Shown here piece after piece: positions 56,001 through 64,000 of a stretch of 64,000 nt of DNA. Under the pieces are notes generated by a model. That model was not told the origin of the DNA. It did not search any database and was given only the letters and a program-made list of their open reading frames with translations. The first letter of the stretch is position 1, and every line of letters begins with the position of its first letter. A program made the translations under genes and the position numbers. Source of the DNA: Asterias amurensis (lineage: Eukaryota > Echinodermata > Asteroidea > Forcipulatida > Asteriidae); NCBI RefSeq assembly GCF_032118995.1, contig NC_092666.1, positions 1,860,001 to 1,924,000 of the forward strand, read 5' to 3'.

Positions 56001-59000
56001 CAATGGCTTCACCTTTACAGATTAAAAAGCAAATTGAGGGTGTGTCTAGACTGGTCTAAGACTGGTCTATCGGACACAAGGAAAGAATGTTCTCTCGCCT
56101 TGTTAAATGACCCTACCCCAACCCTAATCCTTACCCTAACTCTAATCCTAACCCCAACCCTAATCATTACCCTAACCCAAACGATGGTATTAAGGAGACC
56201 TTTGGTCTTTTAACTTACCCAGAGAAAGAATGGTAACATAAGGGGGTCTATCAGACACCAGGAGGGAATGTTCTCTCGCCTTGTTGAGCGATGCTTCTCG
56301 GCTGTACACTCCTTTAACTGGTCCCACAACTGACTGGTACCCGTGGATGTGATATGTGTAGGCTTTGTGAGGCTGTTCATAACGCTCATGTTCCTGTGTG
56401 TTGTAGAGATCATACCAATAACAATAGTGGCTTCTTATATAGTGCTAAGGTCCGTCAGTCAATGATGGTCATGGTGCTCGTACATTATTATTAACCCTGA
56501 TCACACAGCCACGTGTTTCATTCCTTAAATCATCTCAGCTCCAGGGGGGGGGGAATGTGTAGTGCATCAAGCTAAATCATTCAAAAGAACCATCTGTGCC
56601 CTCACTTGACGAGAGAAGCATATAAAGTTAAGTGTCTTGCTCAAGGACACAAGTGTCACAACCGGGATTCGAACCCATACCCTGATGACTTAGCCACCCG
56701 AACTTGATTTTGATGCTCTTAACCACTCGGCCATGAAACCCCATAAACATTGGACATAGAATGTTATATAGATGTAGGTCTGGAATTACATAGATGCCAC
56801 AGAGACCCTGGTCACGGCCTTGGTGCCCCTCCAAAAGTTCCCATGGACTTAAAGATGTTCTATTGGAAGAGCCCTTATGATAGCAAGTCCTGCAGTCTTA
56901 CCTTTTGACCAAGGTGATGCATTAGCAAACTACTGCACTTTTGTTCAATGAGTATAAATAAGTGTACAATTGAAATGAATTGAACAGCATTACTTACCTG
57001 GGCCCTGAATAAATCTTTCTCTTCCGCGTTGCTCGGTCGAACAACATAGTCTGTCCGTCTGTTCAAGGAATTTGAAAAGAAAAATGTTGAAGGAGGAATT
57101 CCTCGCTAATTTAAACAAAGAATGTTTAATTTTCACTCTCACCAAATCACACCAAACCTGTATATGATAGCACAATAAGAGCACATAAAGTGTTCACTGT
57201 TGGAAGAACTACACGCCAGTGAGTCCCCCCAGTTACATGTAGATGCTGAATATTCTTTGATGAGAACACCAATAGAAGTAGTGCAGTGGTACAAATCACT
57301 GGCATAACGATCAAGAGGCGGGGCAGAAGTAGGTGGGCAGGGCTTAATTTGAGAAAGTTAAGATCCTGCCTTGAATTACTCACACTTTGATTGGGCTTGG
57401 TACTGTTGGACTTGAGTGACATTCTGTTTCAGGGGGTGTAGGTTTATCTTCCATAACTGCAGTCAACCATTGCTTGAACAGGGTGGTGAGCTGTTCATCT
57501 GAATCTCTTCCCTCCCCTGGTAACAAAGCAACAATGATGGTAAAATGAGAAAAGGGCTCAACTTCAAAGATTTTTGTAAAGTCACTGGACCAGCCTTCTC
57601 ACTTGGTGTATCTCAACATAATATGCATATGATAACAAACCTGTGAAAATTTGTACTCAATTAGTCGTCAAATTTTCGAAAGAATAATGGAAGAAAAAAT
57701 ACCCTTGTTGCAAAAGTTGTCTGCTTTCAGATGCCTTCAGTTATTCAATTCAAATATTTTAGTCAGAAATTAATTCTAATGGAATAAAAAAAAATAATAA
57801 TAATAGTTAATTCTTTCTCAAAAATTGATGTTACTTCAGAGGGAGTCGTTTCTCACAATGTTTCAACTTGCTCGTTGCTGAGTAAGTTTTGATGGCAGCA
57901 ATTATTTTGAGTAATTACCAGTAGTGTCCACTGTCCAGTGCCTTTAAGCATAACAAACCATGAAGCTTTAATACCAGATAAAAGTTACCAGCCAAAATAC
58001 CATCTCACACATGTAACATGTACTATCTGTGACTGGTTTCCTGCTAAATTTCGCTCACACAACTTTCCTAATGTGCTTGAGTTTCCAAAATAATGTAAGT
58101 TATAACACATGACTACTTTGAAAAATAAAACAAAATTAATGAATAAATGAAGCAAAATAGTTTTAGAGAAAGAGGTATTATTCCTACCTATCCATCCCCA
58201 TGCTTTCGTCTCTTCATTCTGCTCTACAATGGGATCTTTAATCGGCATACTCGGCAACTCTCCGATCAGGAACTTCAGCATGCTACTGATGACCTTTGAC
58301 CACGAGAGCATGAGCGTAAACCAAACATTGAGGGCGCTCACAGGCTCCTGTTCCCATTTCTCAGTGTGGAACTCAAGCTCTGCAAAAGTCATGAAATGGT
58401 TGTCGGATCGCTTCATGGTGTCTCGGAGGAAACTGAAGAAGTTTGGATAGATCATGGACTTCAGTGAACTGAAATATATAAAAAAGTACAATCACTAATA
58501 TTATTTCCAATTCTGATAATATTATTACTACTTGGGTTCTTATACTGTGCTTTATCACACACGAATCAAGGTATATCAAGGTGATCAGTGTTATTACCTG
58601 CAAGGTATGTGGAGATATGTTGTGATTAGACTGCAGGACGTGCAATCACAAGGTTGTGGGTTCAAATCCCCCAGCTTACCACTGATTTCTAGTTGTCTAG
58701 ATACTGAATCACAACTTCTTGATTTGTGTGATCCATAATCATAGACTTAAACCAATGTTTGTATGAGACAGATTGACTGTTGCCAGCTGGGTGTTTATAT
58801 CCCTTTGTGTGAGTTTTCCGAATTCCCTTAATGGGAAGATCATTCAAACAAACACACAAACAAATGAGAGACAAATCCTTTATACATAGCACCTTGTGTG
58901 GTTTACTGTGGAGTAATATGCAACCAATCATACCAGGAAAACCAGGGGGGACCGCTTTTTCTGATTATTGCACTGGGTTCTTTTATTTTACACAACACAC

Positions 59001-62000
59001 GGAACTTACAGCTTAAAGGCAGTGGACACTATTGGTACATGTAATTACTCAAAATATTTATTAGCATAATCTTGGTGACAATTAATGGGGAGAGGTTGAT
59101 GGTATAAAAAATTGTGAGAAACGGCTCCCTCTGAAGTGCCATACACATAGTTTTCGAGACAGAAGACATTTTCCACGAATTTGATTTCGAGACCTCAAGT
59201 TTGAAATCAACCATCTAAACGCACACAACTTCGTGTGACAAGGGCGTTTTTTCTTTCATTATTATCTCGCAAGCGGATGACCGATTGAGCTCAAATTTTT
59301 ACCGGTTCGTTATTTTATGCATTTGTTGAGATACACCAACTGTGAAGGCTAGTCTTTGACAATTACCAATAGTGTCCACTGCCTTTAAAGTCCAATCCAA
59401 AGGACGGAGCAATAATGGATAGGTGTAATGGATAGGTCATAACAGGGACTCAAACCCACACTCTGCTGATCAGAAACATCTGCTGACTTTTAGTCAGTAA
59501 ATTATGGAATACTATAATAGGAATAGACAGACTTGCCTCTCAATATCAACATCTTCCTCATCCTTCACTGCTTCAACTGGTGTAGATCGCTCTTCCTGAT
59601 TGGTCGAGATACTCACAGGTGACTCCAACGTAGCCAATGATATCTGGCTATCTATAGACACAACTGAAACGGGCGTGGCCACCTTGGGTGGTCTGCCTTT
59701 CTTTCTCTTTTTCGCCAGTTTGTCTTTCGCTTTATTTTTTCTCTTCTGTGACAGCGGGGAAGGTTTCGAGCACACTACACACACAAAAATTAATAAAAAG
59801 CCAAATAATGAGTGCATTCTGTAAATTACAGAACTTGAGTCCACTGCCCTTGACCGCTCAACCAGAACACGCCACAAGAAACAGTAGTCTAAAATAAGCA
59901 ACATTATGTGAATCACCCATCAAAAGAAAACCCAAGTTTGTCAATGACAAACTTGGGTTGGTGCTCATCATTTTGGGAAAGGGCAGCATTTCAACAGGAT
60001 CAATCTCATCTAATCAGAAGTTCTTGAGGCATAAACATGTGGTTAAGGGTGTCAACACATATATTGTCAACATTTTAAAAGTGAAGTATTGAAAAACAGT
60101 GTTAACTGTTATCATGAAAGCAACTTTGAATAAAAGAAATAGACAAAATAAATCCTGGAAAAAAATAGAAACAAAACCAGGTAGGACTTTCTCTGGGCTC
60201 TTCAGCATTTCTGTTATTTGACACCAGCAAGTGAGGCCTGTGGGCCAGGATCACCGGCCATGGGGAAGTGGGCTCCAGGCTGAATGTTTATATCACAATA
60301 ACTTTATTGATGAGTCGTGCCCTAGCAGAAAAGAGCACCGGATTCAAGCTCTGGTGTTTGATCAGCAGAGAGTGGGTTCGAATCCCGGTTGTGACACTTC
60401 AGCAAATCACTTACAAAAACCATGATTGTTTTGTAAAGTTGGGGAGGTAGTGCTTTCTGCTCTACCAGTCGGGCTTCTCATGGATGATACCCAAACCTAC
60501 ATTTGTATGGACTGTAAAGAGGTAACCATGTTTCAGCCCCAGAAGTAGATGGCAATGGCCTCTGGAAACATAGTTAATTGTAGCCCTCACCTTGAAGTGG
60601 CCTTCAGGCCCTGCGTGTCTGGCGACTTGCATAACAAAAACTTAACAACATTTAAAACAAAAAAAAGACACAATGAAATACAGTAGAATTCTGAGAGTTG
60701 GTTCACATAAAATGGGACAGTACACTCCCTGCCCATTCCTGGTAATAACAAAAGCTATACAGTATACATTGTACCTCTTGATGGTACAATTGGGGAATTC
60801 TGGCTGGAAAATGTCCGGATCATTATATCGTCAAGTGATACATGGCTGGTATCGAGCTCAAAGTTATTCTGCAAATTAAAAAAACATTCAAATAATAAGA
60901 AATACCGGATGCCATATTAAAGGGACAAATACCTTTGGTTTTGCAACTGTTTAATTGTTTTAATCCTATATAAATGTAGACAACAACACTAACCACAAAC
61001 ATAGTCATTAAAAGAAAATGTGCCGATGTTTGATCAATAAACAGCTCATCTTTATCACATCTCTCACATCTCTTGGTGTTTCTGCTTTCACAAATGTTGA
61101 ACCAAAAGGCACATATCATCATGGGGTGTTAAAGGTACTGAACACATTTGGCAATTGTCAAACACCAATATTCATTCTCACTTGGTGTATCCCATAAAAA
61201 AACAATTCTGTACAACAGGCCTGTATGCTTCGTTTTTGAAAGGGCAAGGGCACCGAGGCATTTTCTCTTTGGCAAAGGGCACTCTATGAGGAAATCTTAA
61301 ATTTCTACTGGAGCATTTCAAGGGCACCGAGGCAATGGCAAGGGGCAATGGAGGCAATCGCCTCCGTTGCCTCCGTGAAGTATCAGGCCTGGTACAAGTT
61401 TTGACTCAATTATTCATCAAAGTTGTGAGAGAATAATGAAAGAAAAACAACCAAAATGCTTTCTGATGCCTGAAAAGACTTCAAATATTTGAATATTCTC
61501 AAAAACTGCGTTACTTCAGAAGGAGCTGTTCCTAAACAATGCTTGGTACAATCAACATCTCCCCGTTGCTTGTTACAAGTAAGTTTGTATGCTAATATAT
61601 GTTTTCAGTTGTTAACAAATGTGCATAGTGCCCTCAGCATTATTATGCTCTTTTCAAAGAAATAAAGAAATGACAAACGAATCATTTGCATTTATCGCAC
61701 CACGTATATAGAAATTGAATAATAATTACAAAGCAAGAGTCCCTCCTGCGCTGGTGTTTCTCAATCATGTCCATATATGCCGCTTCAGTGAGATGCAATG
61801 GGGAATCGGGTGCAGAAGGCGGGATAGGATCACTCTTTTCTTCCACACTCCCTAACAAAGAAACATTAAAAAACAAAGGCTCAGTGAGGTTCAAGTAGAA
61901 TCAGGTGCAGAAGGCTTTTCTACCATGCTCCCTAACAGAGAAATGTTGAAAACAAGTGCGTACAATTTGTTGAAGACACTGGACACTATTGATGTACCTC

Positions 62001-64000
62001 AACATATGCATAAAATAACAAACCTGTGAAATTTTGAGCTCAATTGGTCGTTGAAGTTGCGAGATAATGAAAGAAACAACACCCTTGTCACAGGAAGTTG
62101 TGTGCTTTCTGATGCTTGATTTTGAGACCTCAAAATCTAATTCTGAGGTATCGAAATCAAATTCGTGGAAAATTACTTCTTTCTTGAAAACTACATTACT
62201 TCAGAGGGAGCCGTTTCTCACAATGTTTTATACTATCAACCTCTCCCCATTACTCGTTACCAAGTAAGGTTTAATGCTAATAATTATTTTGAGTTATTAC
62301 CAATGGTGTCCACTGCCTTTAAGTGAAGGTACATAACATTCGGTAATCAGTTGGCAACATTTGAACACTACATGCAATTATCTTCATCAGTCTTCAACGA
62401 CTCATCAGCACAAGAGCACCATAGAAAAGCCATCTCAGCAAGTTTGTTCATAAACCGTCGACCCTCGTAAATCCAAGCTCGGAAGATATGAGACGCCCGT
62501 TAATACGAGGTACATGTGTGTATTTCACCATTCCCGAATTGTCCCATGCCTGTTTCTATGTCTTAAAAAAACGGAAAATTTTTGAGGCAAGAAGACTTTT
62601 CTCGACTGAATTATCCCGATTTAAAACTTTCTCTTACCATCGGCTTGAAGCTCAGCAGGAAGTTCAATAGGCTTCATGTCAAAGGTCGAGTGTACTCTTG
62701 GTGTGAAAACAGGAAGTGTAATATCACTGGGTGCTTCATACCATGATGAAGGTCTCTTCTTGGTAGGGGTCTTGTCTGCAAATGAAAATTAATTAAAAAT
62801 ACGATGAATTTGTCAGCCAGGGGCGGATTGCACCAAGCGGTCTTAAACAGGTCTATGTGCTTAGCTTAAATCTTAAGTCTGCTATTAGCTGGCTATAATC
62901 AGTCTTGTTTTTTAAAGATGGCGCTGCATTTGTAAGTTGTAGACGATTTGATGCGACGAGCTCTACAACGAGACCGAATACTGGTACTTCTACTATGTAT
63001 CTGTGCTATACATGTATATGACTATATATACATATATAACTGTATAATATAACAACAATATTCCAAAACTCATAAATAAAACACAGTACCAACATTGTTT
63101 TCCGCTTGAAGTTTTTGACAGCAAAGATACATGTATATTTACCTCTAGCACCACAGGAGGGGTTGTCATCTTCGTCACTTGTGTACAGTTCCTAAAATAT
63201 GACAACCATAAACAGGAATGTAGAGACACGGAAAGGAGGCCTGTCCTCTGACGAGCATCACCAAAAGAATGCAGTAAATGCAAACACCATTATGATGTTG
63301 CTAAAATATGAGAAATCATCTCCTTTACTGAAAATCACTAAAATTCTTTTGAACGGCCACCAAAGACCTAGACCAGACTTTAGCAGAAGTAAAACAATTC
63401 AATAAAGGAAGACAAATAAACAATACAGAAACATGAAACCCCTCTCCCTGAACAAAGTACATGTAGTGACCCAATCTACCTGGCATCATCCGCAGAATAA
63501 TCTTCAGAATAATTTTGGTGGTCAATGTCAGTGAAGTGTGCATTTAAGGCATGCCGCGTTTACACATAAACCTATTGACCACCAAAATGGTGGGCGTAGC
63601 ACATTAGCCAAGTGTGATGTGCGTGCAAGGGGTCAATAAGATTGAGTAAACACATGGCAAATTTGCATAAATTGTGCATAGAAATTGCATACATGTAAAT
63701 CAAAACTTAGAACAAAAGATAAAGTTAACATAGGGAAAAACATGTCCAAACTCACCCCACATTCCATTCTGCACTCTCTCAATATCCTATAAAACAATTA
63801 AACAATTCTCTGTCAGTATGTCGAGAAAGTGAGAAGAGTAATAACAATAACCAGAGGTTTATTTAACAACAAGTAGATCGTTGTTGTTTGATTGAAAGAT
63901 ACAACCATCATAATAAAATGGAATGCTATGACGTATACCCCAACGAAGCTCAAACTTACTTTCTGTATTTCTTAGTCACTATCTCATCTAGATCTTTCTG
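51222..64000 (-). CDS. NFRKB: NFRKB, INO80 complex subunit (3' part of gene)
   Basis: Fourteen exons (minus strand, 5' to 3'): 64000-63960 (cut by the window edge), 63786-63756, 63191-63143, 62775-62638, 61851-61730, 60868-60775, 59774-59537, 58468-58188, 57516-57384, 57058-56998, 56393-56219, 55267-55040, 53972-53893, 53024-51222. Every junction keeps frame, giving 1157 residues. Identity rests on stretches nearly equal to human NFRKB: VRTDYVVRPS, ARLPNGEGTR and VSGALDRLHYEKDPCVKYD followed by KLWIYLHR. NFRKB is a nuclear INO80 chromatin-remodelling subunit that binds UCH37 through its N-terminal domain; that domain lies beyond the window. The last exon codes a 600-residue Ser/Thr/Pro-rich, low-complexity tail with little conservation. 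The human protein has 1299 residues, so length fits. Confidence 0.93.
53134..53791 (-). mobile_element. TTAA MITE and an adjoining decayed copy
   Basis: A full copy lies at 53415-53791 with TTAA at both ends. A decayed, shorter relative (ACTCTCACCTGGTGTATCCC onward) occupies about 53134-53415 and shares the boundary. Both are in the last NFRKB intron. Confidence 0.8.
54014..54129. repeat. 58-bp perfect tandem duplication
   Basis: AATAACCATAACTTGTTCTT onward occurs twice in a row with period 58. It ends CAATGCGCTTT, with AAAGCGCATT inside, forming a small stem in each unit. It is intronic in NFRKB. The sequence is like the 3' tail of tRNA-type SINEs in the window. Confidence 0.85.
55040..58468 (-). 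CDS. NFRKB: NFRKB conserved core exons (winged-helix-like domain and following block)
   Basis: Exons 58468-58188, 57516-57384 and 57058-56998 match the human winged-helix-like domain: FFSFLRDTM.., ALNVWFTLMLSWSKV, DEQLTTLFKQWL and RTDYVVRPSNAEE. Exon 56393-56219 (ERYEQPHKAYTYHIHGYQSV, SLNKAREHSLL) and exon 55267-55040 (ARLPNGEGTR..LWIYLHRNR) form the second highly conserved block. Exon 59774-59537 just upstream carries the basic run KKRKKGRPPK, which looks like an AT-hook or nuclear-localisation segment. Confidence 0.88.
55315..55702 (+). mobile_element. TTAA MITE, intact
   Basis: A full copy with TTAA at 55315-55318 and 55699-55702, about 50 bp upstream of the acceptor of NFRKB exon 55267-55040. 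The minus-strand frames here are repeat translation. Confidence 0.88.
56064..56104. repeat. Partial copy of an NFRKB exon in the adjacent intron
   Basis: This 41-bp stretch matches 56245-56285, inside exon 56393-56219, at 37 of 41 positions (GAATGTTCTCTCGCCTTGTT shared exactly). It has the same orientation and lies 115 bp downstream of the exon in the sense of transcription. It is too short to be an alternative exon. Confidence 0.8.
56110..56190. repeat. Interstitial telomere-like CCCTAA repeats
   Basis: A degenerate run of CCCTAA, CCCCAA, CCTTAC and TCTAAT units about 80 bp long, with several exact CCCTAA, lies between the exon fragment at 56064-56104 and the donor of exon 56393-56219. Vertebrates and many deuterostomes have TTAGGG telomeres. 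Confidence 0.8.
56412..56742 (-). repeat. tRNA-derived SINE upstream of an NFRKB exon
   Basis: On the minus strand, CATGGCCGAGTGGTTAAGAGC (A box, class II tRNA type) and GGGTTCGAATCCCGGTTGTG (B box) are followed by GTCCTTGAGCAAGACACTTA and a tail ending GCACTATATAAGAAGCCA. Its end lies about 20 bp before the acceptor of exon 56393-56219. Confidence 0.7.
57583..57949 (-). mobile_element. TTAA MITE, diverged
   Basis: A reversed copy with CTTGGTGTATCTCAACATAA near the left end and TTACCAGTAGTGTCCACTG then TGCCTTTAAG at the right. It lies upstream of the acceptor of exon 57516-57384. Confidence 0.75.
59023..59388 (+). mobile_element. TTAA MITE, intact
   Basis: TTAA at 59023-59026 and 59385-59388 flank a copy with clean 24-bp termini. 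It lies in the GC-AG intron of NFRKB. Confidence 0.88.
60325..60425 (+). repeat. tRNA-derived SINE fragment
   Basis: CAAGCTCTGGTGTTTGATCA and GTGGGTTCGAATCCCGGTTG (B box) match the SINEs at 40.4 and 56.6 kb. The A box is degraded. Confidence 0.5.
61129..61637 (-). mobile_element. Decayed TTAA MITE with inserted element
   Basis: The outer parts (TTAAAGGTACTGAACACATT at 61129; ACTTCAGAAGGAGCTGTTCC and a decayed end near 61637) are an old member. It is interrupted at about 61218-61394 by a segment bounded by AGGCCTGTATGCTTCG and CGTGAAGTATCAGGCCT. Its GAGGCAATGGCAAGG-type interior recurs near 47.93 kb. Confidence 0.7.
61972..62322 (-). mobile_element. TTAA MITE
   Basis: A reversed copy with CACTGGACACTATTGATGTA at the left (slightly shortened) and CCAATGGTGTCCACTGCCTTTAA at the right. 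It lies in an NFRKB intron. The overlapping plus-strand frame is repeat translation. Confidence 0.85.

Noticed and set aside
58689-58931. Minus-strand frame of 80 codons between NFRKB exons
   Set aside because: It lies in the GC-AG intron, has no NFRKB likeness and would break the frame if included.
23918-62267. Many frames of 60-105 codons with F..S.SKSEVSKSNSWK.. or LSPLLVTK..
   Set aside because: All fall in TTAA MITE copies; codon periodicity is absent and both strands are open by chance.

Overview
The window reads as nuclear DNA of an echinoderm, most likely a sea star (Asteroidea). The reasons are spliced genes with GT-AG introns, AT-rich intergenic DNA packed with short DNA transposons and tRNA-derived SINEs, two bilaterian genes (a GABA-B-type receptor and NFRKB), and three small cationic four-cysteine peptide precursors that resemble the sea-star cysteine-rich antimicrobial peptide type. 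The species cannot be named from sequence alone.

Left third (about 7.0-26.5 kb, + strand): three paralogous three-exon genes lie in tandem about 8-9 kb apart. Each has a TATA box, a short untranslated first exon, a second exon coding signal peptide, acidic propiece and a K-R processing site, and a third exon coding the four-cysteine module. The second intron is phase 1 at the same codon in all three. The spaces between them hold many TTAA-flanked MITEs, one almost perfect 390-bp hairpin MITE, dispersed repeats and SINE remnants.

Middle (29.6-49.1 kb, - strand): a class C GPCR of the GABA-B subunit type, whose seven-helix part is closest to GABBR2. Sixteen coding exons could be placed with in-frame splice junctions, giving 782 codons. 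The exon(s) that should complete the C-terminal coiled coil were not found. Its introns hold two inverted 720-bp transposons with 9-bp target duplications, an element made of GATATC palindromes, a GTT/GTC repeat, and a fossil DIRS-type retroelement at 43.75-46.74 kb. One 66-bp exon is squeezed between two TTAA elements.

Right (51.2-64.0 kb, - strand): NFRKB, an INO80 chromatin-remodelling subunit. Fourteen exons code the C-terminal 1157 residues; the N-terminal part lies beyond the right edge. Points of note are a GC-AG intron and a partial copy of an exon placed next to telomere-like repeats.

No operons, CRISPR arrays, rRNA or convincing functional tRNA genes were seen. The best candidate for a little-described system is the tandem antimicrobial-type peptide cluster. 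The transposon-driven changes inside the two large genes come next.
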